The position numbers and the translations under genes were made by a program. A stretch of DNA of 64,000 nucleotides, taken from positions 26,240,982-26,304,981 of the forward strand of contig NC_030681.2 in NCBI RefSeq assembly GCF_000004195.4. Direction: 5' to 3'. Below are positions 23,981 through 35,622 of this stretch, one piece after another (positions within the stretch are counted from its first letter, which is position 1; each line of letters begins with the position of its first letter). Under the pieces are notes generated by a model. The model was not told where the DNA came from and searched no databases. It saw only the letters and a list, made by a program, of their open reading frames with translations. This DNA comes from Xenopus tropicalis. Its lineage: Eukaryota; Chordata; Amphibia; Anura; Pipidae.

Positions 23981-24399
23981 AGGCTGCAGGCCATTGGGCA
24001 CCAACGGGTTAATCTGCCTGTGCCACTTCCACTTGCTGTGTGCCCATGTGGGCTCGCCTGGTACCGGTACCATTACTGTGCATTGCTAGTATTTGTACTG
24101 TTACATTTCACTATTGCACTGCGGGGTCTCTCTGGGCTTCAATTCATGGCTTATTCTATTATTGTGTTTCTGCTTGGTTGCTTGGCTCACTAATACTGAC
24201 TGCTGGGAACGGACAGTGCCACCATTCCCACTGGCAAACAAGAGGTTAATCACATATTAACACTTTACTCATAGAAATACTAATTGATTTGAAATACTTG
24301 GCTGCTGGAAAGGTCAGCTGCTGCACCACCATTCCCACTGGTGAACAAGAGGTTAATCACCTATTTGCCTCCCAGTTGTACATTATACTCCTCTTCCCC

Positions 24400-24655
24400 C
24401 TTACAGTTTCTTTTATATATATATATATATATGGTCTAAAAATTATATTTATAGGATCTAGTAATTATATATAGAGTGGCCCCTACAGTTTCTTTCATAC
24501 ATATAGCATCTAGGACATATACTTAGGATCTACTTCTTATGTATAGAATCTACTATTTATATATAGAATTTAGTACATATACATAGGATTTACTATGTAT
24601 ATATAGGATCTAGTAATTATATATAGGCTATATAGGATCTAGTACTTAACTCTTC
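24400..24655. repeat. Degenerate AT-rich tandem repeat around TATAGGATCTAGTA
   Basis: A (TA)n tract at about 24,413-24,432 leads into irregular repeats of TATATATAGGATCTAGTAAT and relatives (TAGAATCTACT, TAGGATTTACT) with a period near 26-28 bases. Copies are diverged. Non-coding. Confidence 0.7.
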
Positions 24656-24790
24656 AGATGTTGTCCAACAAGAGCACAGAGCTCTATAAAATCTTTAAAT
24701 CTGGGAGTTGTAGTTCCATAACCTGTAACAGGTTGAGAGTCCCGCCAGGTGGTGTTGAACTACAAACCCCAGAGTTCCAGCTGAGATGCA
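24656..24790. repeat. Short palindromic repeat with GTTGTAGTTC / GAACTACAA arms
   Basis: GGGAGTTGTAGTTCCA near 24,701 faces TTGAACTACAAACCCCAGAG near 24,758. Such arms are common in dispersed frog and other vertebrate repeats and resemble ZNF143 sites. The boundaries are approximate. Confidence 0.5.
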
Positions 24791-25502
24791 GCCTTAATGG
24801 AGCACAGACCATTTATTAGACATAACATAAGGACCCTATATCTCAGCTCATCTTCTAAAGAAATCCCTTATCGCCATTGCTTGTCTTTAATTGGGGGTCA
24901 CAGTGTCCCCATGGGATAACACAGATCTGTAGAGATTTACGCCCTATTAGTGTGCCACAGATGGCATGGTTTGTACAAACATAATCTCTTCATGTGGCAC
25001 CAAAGACTGCAGGTGAGTAGTGTATGTGCCAAGGCTGCTGTGCCATCCCTATGTGCCAGCCTGCATGCCACCTCAGTGACCCAGTGGAACCCGCTGCAGA
25101 TCTTATAGTGACACATAGAGTTAACGCTGGGCTTGGCTGGGGATATCCCTCTCCTGATTATTATTATTTTTGCATGGGGATGGTTGGCGCGTGACTCACA
25201 GTATTTATGGTGCCACATGGCACCTGTTAAACGTCTTTCTCTCCTTTGATTGTCACTCTGTTACTTTGCAGAACATCCACTTAACAAAAATCTCCGGGGA
25301 AAATAAAACACCCTGCAATAAGCGGGGCTAATAAATGTCACTGCTAATTCTTGTTAAGTAGAGTTTAAAGGATCCAGTAAAGATGTAGTTAGTTGTGTGT
25401 TAGTATAACTGGGGGGACCGGGGGGCTTAACTGCTTGTGATAACATTGTGCCTCTCTCTATGTAATATGCAAACACTAGAGCAAAAATATACATGATATA
25501 TT
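24791..25502. other. Unique DNA with one consensus splice donor
   Basis: CTGCAG/GTGAGTAG at 25,012/25,013 is a near-ideal donor. A weak acceptor (CCCTATTAG) lies at about 24,948, leaving a 64-base segment open in one frame. The acceptor is poor, so I do not call an exon. The rest shows no shared repeats. Confidence 0.35.
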
Positions 25503-25767
25503 ACAGGTATGGGACCTGTTATCCAGAATGGTTGGGACCTGGGGATTTTCCATCATTTGGATCTCCGCACCTCAAACTACAAAAAAAATCACTAGGGTTG
25601 TTTTGTCTCCAATAGGATTAATTATATCTTACTTGGAATCAAGTACAAAAGTACAGTTTTATTACTGCAGAGAAAAAGGAAATTCTTTTTAAAAATGTGA
25701 ATTATTTGATTAAAGTGGAGTCTATGGGAGATGGACTTCCCGTAATTTGGAGCTTCCTGGATAAAGG
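25503..25767 (+). mobile_element. TA-flanked MITE, unexpanded copy, right end decayed
   Basis: TTACAGGTATGGGACCTG and TTATCCAGAATGG mark the left end; GGAGTCTATGGGAGATGG and CTTCCTGGATAAAGG mark the right. The internal segment (AATCAAGTACAAAAGTACAG, TTACTGCAGAGAAAAAGG) is present once. The last bases of the right inverted end are missing. Confidence 0.8.
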
Positions 25768-26039
25768 AAATATTATTATTGCGTTAGTGCAGGGCTTATT
25801 GTTCAGCTATACCTGACAGCACCATTAGGTAAAATACTTGTTCATGGCTAGCCTTCATCTGCTACGTGTGATCCTTAAGTTTGAGGTCTGCACCTATAGT
25901 TCACCTGCATTGTTTGCCATATTGGTGGGTCTTCACTGATCCCCTGTAATAAGAAATGGATTTGGATTCAGTGGGACCCTTAGCAGGGGGGTGGTTTGGG
26001 GCTCCATTCTTCCTCTGTCACTGTATCTTAGGAACACAT

Positions 26040-26290
26040 AGCTTTTTGTCTTATTGAAACCAAGTCATAACTACTACTGTGTTGGGGTACTTGGGGTAAA
26101 CTGGACCAATAGGACCCTCGGCTGCTAACTGTCACCACTTCAACCACCCCCATGGGACTGGTGGCAGGTAGAGGGCGGGTAGCTGGATATGCCCCGGAAG
26201 CAGGGACCCTCTGGGATTTTCCCTAATACCCCAGTGCCAGTGGGCCAGTCCAACCCTGGACTGAGTCATGTTGTCTAGGTAGGACCCTCC
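26040..26290. repeat. Probable dispersed frog repeat fragment
   Basis: GTGCCAGTGGGCCAGTCCAA and ACCCTCTGGGATTTTCCC are phrases I associate with a dispersed frog repeat, but no second copy is visible in this window. No coding signal. Confidence 0.35.
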
Positions 26291-26429
26291 AGTACTCATG
26301 GGGCCCTAGATAAGAATCCTGGAAACCTTGTACAGAATACAGAGACTTCACCTTAAAAATGTTTTTTAAATAAATACATTTAGAATTTCCTCTATAGTTG
26401 AATAAATGGGGGCCAAGCCTAAATCAATC

Positions 26430-26730
26430 AATCAATAGCCGGACCCTAATTCTCTGCTAAACGTAACAGGTACAGTGTGTTTCTCAGATTGAGTGCACAT
26501 TCCTCTGGCTGCCAAGGGGTTAAGTTGAAGTGTGCTGCTATAGGAGGATTTCCCAGTTATGGGCTGATGCAGGGAGCGTGTCATTTTCACTGTAAGAGGT
26601 GATTGAATGAAGAGGTCTTCAGAGACATTGCTGGATATAAGCTTTTCCACACTGACTCTTGTCTTCATTTTGTGGCGGTGAAATATTAGCGCTGGCTGTG
26701 TGGTTCCTTGTCATTTTCCCAGGTAGGTTT
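26430..26730. promoter_or_regulatory. Candidate conserved non-coding element 1
   Basis: A repeat-free block of balanced composition, with GTGTCATTTTCACTG, GGTGATTGAATGAAGAGG and TAGCGCTGGCTG, stands out from the AT-rich surroundings. Pyrimidine-rich AGs at about 26,487 and 26,721 exist, but no clear exon with a matching donor can be built. Being unique and non-repetitive is the only evidence; conservation is untested. Confidence 0.3.
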
Positions 26731-27257
26731 CTGCTGCAGGGGCTATTGTATTGTATTGTGTAGTTCAACAATATGGGACAACTTTCTGTCACAAGCAGGT
26801 GATGTTAGTCATCGGTGCACAATAGGGTGGCCACTTCATCCCCTACTAAATGGCCATATATAAAAGCTACTATTTATTATTTGCACTAGAGAAATGAGTG
26901 GAGTCTACAGCAAGCTTCTTTGCTTGTGATAAATGACTAATTAGCTGTAAAAATGTGGATATACTATGTGTTTGATTTTTAAGGGGCAATGTGGCACCCA
27001 TAGAACATCTACATTGGGAATCTGTGGCTGTTTTTTTGGTGATGTATTGTCATTTAGTCCCCATTACATCAGTTCTATTTCATGTTCTCTGTCTGGGAGT
27101 AAGGTATAGGTGCCTCAAAGCCACCCTGGCACCGTTTATTTTATGTTTGTTTCTCGACTTCATTTACTATGAGCGGTGGAACTTTTTGCAAATGCTATTT
27201 CCCTATAAATATGGGCACCAGTTATAAACACAGCTTGCCTTTCCCGTAGGCTGCACG

Positions 27258-27365
27258 GATGCCTTGGAATCAGTTTTTGTATGTAATTTGTATGTTTGCT
27301 GTATTCACTCTTGTGTTGGACAGTGCTATGGGATATGTTGGTGCTTTATAAATACATAATAATCA
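27258..27365 (+). mobile_element. L2/CR1-like LINE tail fragment
   Basis: GGGATATGTTGGTGCTTTAT and AAATACATAATAAT match the terminal motif of frog L2/CR1-like LINEs (GGAATATGTTGGCGCTTTAT followed by an ATA-rich tail). Reverse-strand relatives lie at 35,456 and 45,555. GACTGCAAGCTCTTGTGGG at about 27,575 may be another fragment of the same family. Only the 3' tail remains and no reverse transcriptase frame is present. Confidence 0.65.
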
Positions 27366-28043
27366 TGATTTCTGCTCTTTGCTGTTTTATACCATACATA
27401 AGACCCGATGGAGTGTCAAATCCCTTTGTCTTTAACTTTGTATAAAGATATTTGTTTCTAGGTTTAATCTTTATGTAACATATGATAGTCTCACTTTACT
27501 AGCTTGATTACATGCCTGCATGCCTCCCGTGAAACCAGTTTCCATAACAGTGTCTGTTGCTCCAAGCATCAGTAGACTGCAAGCTCTTGTGGGCCTGAAT
27601 ATACACATTTATTCACTACAATATTCATGAATATTGCTCATGTATAGTAACCATTTATTCTTTCTATTGTATGTAAAATGCAAAGGGGACATAAATGTAG
27701 TGGAGAATGTAGTGGCAATTAAAAGCAGTATTTGCCCACCCCTTTCAACACTTGTGTTTCTGACTCTTGAAACAAGATAGCAGAAGTGAGCTGTCTCTTA
27801 GGAAGCCGCTATATCACTTTAAAAGTGTTTGCTACTTTGATATGCCCTTACTAGCATCCAGTTTGTGTTTTTGTGTATCCAAATAAATTGTATGGCCCAA
27901 GGTGAATCCAATAAAAGTGAAGAAGGAATTACATTTATGGGGGGTAAAAGGTTACTTTCTTTTCATAAACCCCTGGTTATACCAATCTTGTATACATACA
28001 GCTCCAAATGTACTATAGAAATTCCGATTAAAGTTAATTGTAA
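27366..28043. other. Non-coding stretch, nothing firmly recognised
   Basis: Unique AT-rich sequence apart from the possible L2-like word near 27,575. Confidence 0.4.
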
Positions 28044-28370
28044 AGCTGGCCATACGCATTAAAAAGATATTTTCATTATCGTAGGACCAAGCTTATCCTG
28101 AAATGATTGTTTAAAAGTACGATTTGACCATCAATGAAAATGATCATTTCAACCAATATTGTCTAGTTGAGGCTAGAACTGCCTGCTTGGTCCTACAAAC
28201 AAATTGACAGTGGGTAAATTTCATTGTTAACGACGAAAATTTTCTAACCTGCCAATCAATCTTTCTGACCAATGTCGGTACTCACTAACCTTGCGATAAT
28301 TTGATGGATTTGTTGGATCGCACTGAAATTGGTCGTTAGGTAGGAAAAATCTTAACATGTATGGCCAGCT
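28044..28370. mobile_element. PIF/Harbinger-like MITE, full length
   Basis: The ends AGCTGGCCATAC and GTATGGCCAGCT are perfect 12-bp inverted repeats, flanked by TAA (28,041-28,043) and TTA (28,371-28,373). Three-base TWA targets fit PIF/Harbinger. The 327-bp interior is too short to code for transposase. Confidence 0.8.
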
Positions 28371-29152
28371 TTAGACCATGTTCTGCTGCCTTGTTTTCCT
28401 TTTGACTTCAAATAAATTATTACCAAGCTATTTTATGGCTCTGTACTATACCAGGCTTTATCTATAAATCCTTTATCTGGGAAAAGTCAATAAACCACCA
28501 TGGGTATCTCCCTGTTCACTATGAAGGAAAGTACCGCAAGTAGCCACAGCCCATGACTTGAGTCATTAGGAAGGGTCCGTTGACTTGTTCCACTTGTATG
28601 TGAGTTAGAGATGCCATATTGCTTAACTCCAGTAAGAGCCATTAACATTCTCAATAGGTAGCAGGATTAGTACTGTCCTTATACACAGTCCTTATAGACA
28701 GCTGTTACTGCCTATAGCGTGTATGGAAGCTGCCCAAGACATTACCCAGTCTTTATTTTGAAATGCAAATAAGCAATGAAGGAAGGCTCCTTTCTCATAA
28801 TAAACAATACCCTCCTTCTCTACTGTGTATTTAAAGGAAAATAAATAGAAGATAATCCACGCTTATATACAGTCCCAGCCCTGTGACATTTCTTGCATCT
28901 TAAAGCTGGTTATTCCTGTTTTTTCACCCAGGAGCTAATAGAAGCTGGAGAGTACTCTCACTGTTTTTTTGCTCATAAAAAACACTTATTGTTCCCTTTA
29001 CCTTCATGTTCAGTAATTATTTTATCTAGTGTGGCTAATTTCCATGGGTTGACTGGGCAGCTGTTGTTGGGCTGCTAAGTAAAGGTGTTCTCCCTGGATT
29101 TTGTCTATAAAATTCTAAATATAGTTAAAGTCCCCATTTGTAGATAAGGTAG
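28371..29152. other. Non-coding stretch, nothing firmly recognised
   Basis: A strong pyrimidine tract with CACCCAG at about 28,931 precedes a 56-codon open frame, but no donor ends it before the stop. No repeat is shared within the window. Confidence 0.4.
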
Positions 29153-29472
29153 TACAGGTAAGGGACCTATTATCCAGAATGCTCGGGACGTGGGGTTTTC
29201 TGGATAAGGAATCTTTCCGTAATTTGGATCTCCATACCTTATGTCTGCTAAAAAATTATTTAAATATTGAATAAAGCCAATATGATTGTTTTGCCTCTAA
29301 TAAGGATTGATTATGTCTATCAAGTACAAGTTACTGTTTTATAATTACAGAGAAAAAGGAAATCATTTTTAAAAATTAGAATTATTTGCTTATAATGAAG
29401 TCTATGGGATATGGTACGTAATTCGGAACTTTCTAGATAACGAGTTTCCAGATAATGGATCCCATACCTGTA
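29153..29472 (+). mobile_element. TA-flanked MITE, full-length unexpanded copy
   Basis: TACAGGTAAGGGACC at the left and GGATCCCATACCTGTA at the right are near-perfect inverted ends with a TA at each edge, as in Tc1/mariner-like MITEs. The internal ATCAAGTACAAGTTACTG segment occurs once. This is a useful reference for the unexpanded form. Confidence 0.85.
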
Positions 29473-29639
29473 ATAGGTGAAGGTATCCTTTATCTTCTAT
29501 GGAGATCCCAGTTAGGGGTAAGCAAATGGGGGTCTTTGATTTAAAAAAAGAAAAAGAAATGGCAGCACACCCCCTAGTGCTTCCTGTAGTGGGGAGTTTA
29601 TTGGGTTATTCTACACATGGCATTGCCAGGTCTTTTTAG

Positions 29640-29957
29640 GCAATAATCATGTTTGTGATAGACCGTTGGCTTTGCACGTGAAAACTTTTCTGGTTTTGAA
29701 ACTTAAATGTATGATTTTTAAAGCCTCCCATAGGACTCAATGGTACTCCAACCTGGCCAAAAGATAGTCACGATACCAAAGTTTGAATGAATTCCGAAAT
29801 GGTCATAGTCTGCGAAAAATACGACTTTTTTGGTGGAAGTTAACGAAAACAACAAAAAAGTTGTGTAATTTTAACAATATTATCACGGTCATTACGAAAA
29901 GTTCTATAAATTAGGAAAAACTTTTTTTCTGAAAAAAAAACATGAATGGGCCCCTTA
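29640..29957. mobile_element. MITE with AATGGGCCCCT end, right part
   Basis: CCCATAGGACTCAATGGTAC, AAATTCCGAAATGGTCAT-like and AAATACGACTTTTTTGG words match the element at 50,891-51,322 in the same order. The right end is ATGAATGGGCCCC followed by TTAG. The left end is not recognisable. Confidence 0.65.
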
Positions 29958-31084
29958 GTGTCAGGGATGGGCAAGTTTTTACCCTCCTGGTCCTGTAATA
30001 CTGGTGATATTCCTACAGAGGGTGAAGGCTTTTTTGCACTGAGAGTGCAGTTAGGGAATTGGAATGTGATCTGTGTAAGGTTTCCTGAGGGTAGAGCATT
30101 TGGCCATATGATAAAATAAAATTGCTTTTCTTAAAATTTGTTTTGATATAGCTTGTCATTTTCCTGTAACTTGTAGTTCCCTGCATTCATCAGTATAGTT
30201 GAGCATCATTTGGTTCCAAACAGCGTGGCTTCATGCAATTCAGTACAGTCTGCACTTCAGAGTCTGGATTTCAGAGGCATCCAGTTTTAAAAGTGGTGAA
30301 ATGGTAACCTTACTTTGCTTTGTACTTTGCACTCAGTGGGAATTGATTCTGGCATTAAAGTTTATCAAACAAAATCTCATCTTCAGAAGCCTAAGGCTCA
30401 GGAAACATTGGGTGCTTTGAAAGATTCTGCCCTTTGCAGGGGTGTACTTAGGCCCAGGGGCACCAGAGCTACTGTTTTTTCCTATATAGGCACCCCAAAG
30501 GCCACCTCCACAGCCAAGCAGCTGCCCTAGGCATGGCCTTCTGGTCTCTAAATAGAAATATGTGACCCTGGCCCTCTGGCAGAGCACTGTGGTTCACCCC
30601 TATTACTATTAAATGAAAAGTGCCCTATTGGACAGATGCAGAGTGGTCACAAACGGACCTTGGTTCCAAAATGCATTTGTGCCGGTGTCTACCTGTCTTG
30701 ACTCCATGTGTATAAGATGGGGGCACTTTAGCTCCTGCAGCGGTGACAGACAGGGGTCTTTGAATGTTGCTGTTCTCTACTGGTGGGCAGTGGTGATCAA
30801 AATCTGTTAATCAGACCTTTCCCTGTATCAGCCTCATACTGTGAGTATTCGAGATGTGTAGTTCTACAGACTGGAAGAAGTTTTTGGCAAGGATGAAGTT
30901 AACACAATGTTCTGCACTGTGGGAATGTTACATTTCGGCATATTCATCTTATTATTTTCTGCTAAATGTGACAAAAGGCAGTGGGTGGCTCAGAGGATTG
31001 GGAATCCCTTTTTGGTAGGGCTTTTGGCTCCATTTTTAGATTCATTATTCACACAGACATTTGGTTTAAGGTACCAATAAATAA
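29958..31084. other. Non-coding stretch, nothing firmly recognised
   Basis: It includes a gene-like but unsupported open frame at 30,333-30,587 on the minus strand. GGTGTACTTAGGCCCAGGGG near 30,441 may belong to a dispersed repeat not otherwise present here. Confidence 0.35.
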
Positions 31085-31480
31085 GTAAATAAAGGCTGAT
31101 ACATAGCGCCGGAGAATGCCACCCGTACTGAATAACCTCTCATTATTCTGAATAATGAATGCAAATGTGTTGGTGAAATGTGCCGGAGTGACAGTAATTG
31201 CTGGAGCAGAGCGCTGGTGAATGACACTCTATCAGACTTTTCATTGATCACTCCCCACGGCTTAATGCTCTGTCTCTCAGCCCTGCGGATGGGGCTGCTC
31301 CGGGCTGGATTGTGTGCTGAATGGAATAGCACCCACCTACATGTTCCACGGAATCCTAAATATAAGTGTAACATCAGCCAGGGGCGGGGTGCTGGAATTC
31401 ACACAGACATTAATGATTTATATTCTTTGCTAGATATTGTTTAATAACAATCAAAGCGATTTATCTGTTCCCTTGATAAA
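31085..31480. promoter_or_regulatory. Candidate conserved non-coding element 2
   Basis: A repeat-free block rich in transcription-factor-like words: an octamer ATGCAAAT at 31,159-31,166, CAGTAATTGCTGG near 31,192, CATTAATGATTTA near 31,408 and a TCF/LEF-like ATCAAAG at 31,450. Open frames on both strands (88 and 102 codons) overlap each other and show no domain. The texture is typical of vertebrate developmental enhancers, which is an inference from composition only. Confidence 0.4.
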
Positions 31481-32850
31481 GATCATAAGCTATGTTGTTT
31501 AGTGTACCCGACACACCCGATCCAAAGCTACAGCTGCACACATGTTCCTTCTAGTTTATCTTTATTGGTATGAACTCCCGTGGTACAACATCTTCTGTAT
31601 TGGGCCGCAGTTTCTTGCCTGCTGTGTACACTTGGGTTGTGTTGTGTAAATGATCCCTGAGGAGTGATTAATTATGTGCAGGGAAGGGTGCAAAAGTGCA
31701 CCCTTTGAAAATGGCCGCAGGTCACCTAGTGCAGAGTGCAGACAGATCTTGGATGTAATTTCTTTTAGAATGAGCGCTAAGGGGTTCATTTTTGTGCCCC
31801 TTACTTCTTCTGCTACCCTTAATGCTTTTGCTTCTGTAAATACATTAGTGAAAATGGACCCCTTTTGTAACAGAATTTTTCCCAGCACTATTTCAGCATG
31901 TGAAGATAAATAAAGTAGGTGTATTGTATATTTAAAAAAAATGCTGTGAGTGTATGGGACATTTTCTGTGATTATTCATTATTTTTATTTACTGTTTAGC
32001 GGCTGTTTGACTAGGGAAAATATTAAAAAACCCCAGACAAAACCAACATTTACTTTCTTTCTCTAAATACAACTGCTAGTTTCTCATTGAAATGTAGTCT
32101 CCGCTTCATATTTATTATTTGCATGGTTTTGCCTATAATGACAGTATCTGGTTCTGTGCTGTTACTGTACAACACTGCTTGATCTCATTATACACAAGGA
32201 CACTCAGCGTTGTGCACTATATTCCAATAAACTTGGGGGTTTCTGTTGCCTTTTAGCAAATGAAAAGTCGCCATTGGTCATGTGATGCTAATGTGTAAAG
32301 TTGCCCAAATGCAGAATGGTTTATAAATCCAAGTATTGTTTGTGTGTGTTATGACAATTTTTCTTGTTTTTTGTGATTTGAAAACCACGAGCAAGGTATT
32401 CAGCAGGTGCCATTTGGGTGGTGCTACATTGTGTAGTTTTTGTGCTATTGGGTCAAAAACCTGAGCCGTTGTAGATTCAAGTGACCTTCGTTTACAATAT
32501 AGAGTTGTGTCTTCCATAGACATAGATCTAATTGATGGCACCGGGCTACACATGAAGTCTGTGGCTAAAACTGCCCAGTGCTTCCCATGTCCCTGTCCCA
32601 GTTGGCACATACTGGCAGGTTAAACCTGCTACTGTGTGTATGGGATTCATAAATGGTCTCCCTCTAAGGCCCAGATGTTGTTATATAATTTTACAGCCTC
32701 TTGTTTCTAAGAATTCAGTGTTAGCTTTCACTTTACAGCAGTATGGGACATCCTTCTCCTCTCAGCTTTGCTTGCCTTGGCCGTCATATTGTCTATAGCC
32801 CCCCAAACTGTAGGGAGGGACAACCTGGGGGCCAATGCATATGAGACTTA
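31481..32850. other. Non-coding stretch, nothing firmly recognised
   Basis: Unique sequence with overlapping short open frames near 31,562-31,913 on both strands and no repeat partner in the window. Confidence 0.35.
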
Positions 32851-33040
32851 AGGTCCCCATACACGGGCAGATTGTAGCTGCCGATATCGGTCCCTTGGAC
32901 CGATTCGGTACGACCAGGTTAGAAAATTCTATCAGATCAGGGACCGCATCACCTCGTTGATGCGGTCCCTGAACCAACTGCCCCTTGCCGCCAGTATAAT
33001 TCGATCGTTTGGCCCCAGGGCCAAAAGTGTATGGGGACCT
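32851..33040 (+). mobile_element. PIF/Harbinger-like MITE with perfect TTA duplication
   Basis: AGGTCCCCATACACGGGCAG at the left and GTATGGGGACCT at the right are perfect inverted ends over 12 bp, flanked by TTA on both sides (32,848-32,850 and 33,041-33,043). The interior shares GCCGATATCGGTCCC-like and GGCCCCAGGGCCAAA words with the copy at 40,015 but is 168 bp shorter. Confidence 0.9.
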
Positions 33041-33779
33041 TTAGTCAAAATAAGTATAAAATCTGCTCCCTGCCCAGGCTTCCTCACAGCAACAACTGGC
33101 AATCCCATAATAAAGCCACTGTAAAAATTCAAAAATATGCCAATTTATCAAACACATCAATGCGTTTTTTTCTGGCAAAAAACTACCAGTTTAAAGATGT
33201 TGCAGCATCTCACTGGCATCTATGGCATTTGGTGAGTGCTAATATCCCACATATATCGCTTTATGGCGTTAATAATCCTGTGTTATTACCGTTACACTCC
33301 AGCAAGTATACCTGGTGCAGGAGGTAGATACGGAGAAAAATTCCCCATTCCTAAATATACCCCCATATATTGGGCCACAAATGGTTGCTCAAATCAAAAC
33401 TACCACTTGTTCTTTGTCACCACTGGGTGGAGCTGTTCTCATGCAGCCTATGGCAATTGTCACAACCAAGGCAAGCCACATGGCATTTATTATAGTTAGC
33501 CAGAAATAACAATATGCAGAGCTGTAATGTTTTTGTTGTGAATGTCTGAAATGGAAGAAAAAGGGAAATACTTTCCTATACTATTGTATGTTGAATGTAT
33601 TTACACAGCCAGTAGGTATGTGGAATGCAGTCGCTGAGCAAGGTTACAAAGTAGTGCTGGCAGGCTGGTATTCTTAGTCGCTGCCGTGCAGCGAAGCAAA
33701 GCTGTTGCCCTCTTAGCAGAGCTCAAGGGAAGTAAGTGAGCATGTATGTGTGTCCTTTAACCAGCTACACCCCTTGTAT
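33041..33779. other. Non-coding stretch, nothing firmly recognised
   Basis: Unique sequence with three overlapping open frames under 100 codons and no domain. Confidence 0.35.
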
Positions 33780-34310
33780 TCACAGGCGGATTGTTTTTCA
33801 ATGGTAGGCTGCACTCTAGCAATGAGTTACAAAGAAGTGATTGACGTCAGTAAGAGAAGAGAATCTTTCAAACAGAGAGAAAACAAGGAGACGGAATTTT
33901 TTTCATGAATAAAGCCTTTAAAGCGAGTGCTTAAGAGCAAGTGGTTTTATTCCAGCCTGTGTAGCAGCAGGATTATTTATGCTGCGTTTTACTTATACCT
34001 GGGCAATGTCAGTCGCCTGTTGTGCCGCAGGTAGAGTTCAAAGTGTCACCTTTTTCTCTGGTTAATCAGCAAAAACATCCTGTGAGATATGAGTGGCCCT
34101 ACCCTCTACTTCCGCATGGCAGTACATGAGTGCAGAGGGCCAGCGTGCCGCCAGTATCAGTAATTCATCCAGATCTGGATGTGCGCCTTGAGGAATGGAG
34201 CTGGTGATGTGGAAAGCTGTGGAGGAGTTAATCGAGCAATAAGTCACGGCCGGAGATGAATAATCTGGCAGATTTCTCATCTCATTTAGAATGGACTCTG
34301 TCTGAGTCCT
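33780..34310. promoter_or_regulatory. Candidate conserved non-coding element 3
   Basis: A unique block without internal repeats, containing GTCAGTCGCCTGTTGTGCCG, a palindromic CCAGATCTGG at about 34,168 and GGAGTTAATCGAGCAATAA with a homeodomain-type TAATC core. It is more GC-balanced than its surroundings. No exon can be supported. Confidence 0.35.
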
Positions 34311-34883
34311 TCCCAGCCCAGGTCACTATAGTGTAACATAGTAATTTAGGTTGAAAAAAGACACACGTCAGGGTAGCAACTATAAAGGAGGCAGATCCTG
34401 CCACTGCTGGGGGTCCAGGTATTATAGGGGACATAGTCTCACTGTTAAGCAGCTTTAGTAAGTCTAGTAAGTTTAGTAAGCCTTTTACATAAAATTTTGT
34501 GGGCCCTCTATTGATTTAGCTGTAGGGCCTTGTAAACTCTAGTTACACACGTCCATCAAGTAGTGTTTCATTCAAACCTGCCTAACTGCCAGTTGATCCT
34601 ATCTGAAGAAGCAATCTCAAATATGCCCCAGGGGGGGGAAAATTCCAGACACCAAGAATGAAATTGGACCGGTCCCTGGATTAACCTTGTGTTTAGAGTT
34701 ATTTTTACAAACCTGTATTTTCTCCCTTTTTTGAAGCTTTGTAATGTAAGTATTGTGTCTAGGGTTGCCACCTTTGTCCGAATCAAAATTCAATAAGGAG
34801 GTCAAAAATCAGACAGGGGATAACCCTAATTGTGTCTCCTGAACCAAATCTATCATGCACTAGGGGTGACAATCTGCCAATAT

Positions 34884-35037
34884 GCTTGAAAAATCTTCTA
34901 ATTGTGCCTATACCCGGAAGCATTGAATCCGCCCAGGTGCAAGACTTTGCATTTCTTGGCGGATATTGGCTGTGTGGGCTTGTACCTGGGGGATTTAGTG
35001 CTTCCGGGTTCAGGCACAATTAGAAGAATTTTCAAGC
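34884..35037. mobile_element. Palindromic MITE, 154 bp
   Basis: The left arm GCTTGAAAAATCTTCTAATT faces AATTAGAAGAATTTTCAAGC, and the inner arms CCCGGAAGCA and TGCTTCCGGG continue the pairing, which then extends through CCCAGGTGCAAG/CTTGTACCTGGG. Nearly the whole element folds on itself. No coding capacity. Confidence 0.75.
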
Positions 35038-35455
35038 GCCTTGTGGGGTCTTCTAGCATTTGCCAGAATATACATATTGCCCGGAGAGGCTTTGTGGGGG
35101 CTTATTAAAGTCCAATTATTTTCCCTAACATCACACAGAGCAATAGACTGCCTGGGAGCGTTTTGTAACTTGTAATGTTAGTTTGTAGCTTAGTTCAATG
35201 TTACACAACCAATACACACACGCACGCGTGGGAATATTATTTTGAAACACGTTCCAGCCAATCTACTGGCATAACAATATAAATGATAGTAACAGTGTTT
35301 GGGAATGGTTTAACCCTCTAGGTATTAACGTTGCTGCTTGTCTACTCTCTGTGTTGCCAGACCACACGCGGCATAGATCATAGAGAAGCACGCAAACATA
35401 GACACACACTGGTATGTTGATTGTGCTTGGCCTGGCATGTAACTGGGGGTGCTTA
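35038..35455. other. Non-coding stretch, nothing recognised
   Basis: Unique sequence; a short alternating CACACGCACGCG run lies near 35,216. Confidence 0.4.
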
Positions 35456-35622
35456 CATTATTATTATTATTAACACTTATTTATAAAGCGCCAACATATC
35501 CCGCAGCGCTGTACAATAAGTGGGTTTCATACATTGAACATACAGAGTAACATATAAAGCAATCAATAACCGATACAAGAGGTGAAGAGAGCCCTGCCCA
35601 AAAGAGCTTACAATCTACAAGG
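35456..35622 (-). mobile_element. L2/CR1-like LINE tail, reverse strand
   Basis: Starting from an ATT repeat, ATTTATAAAGCGCCAACATA, CCCGCAGCGCTGTACAATAA and AAGAGCTTACAATCTACAAG follow. This is the reverse complement of the conserved frog L2-like 3' end, up to the TGTAAGCTC motif that mammalian L2 also carries. A second copy lies at 45,555. 5' truncation leaves only the tail. Confidence 0.8.

Noticed and set aside
28932..29078. Frame after a good acceptor that begins like a guanylate-kinase-like segment (ELIEAGEYSH)
   Set aside because: Resemblance stops after ten residues, the next residues do not fit that family, and no donor precedes the stop.
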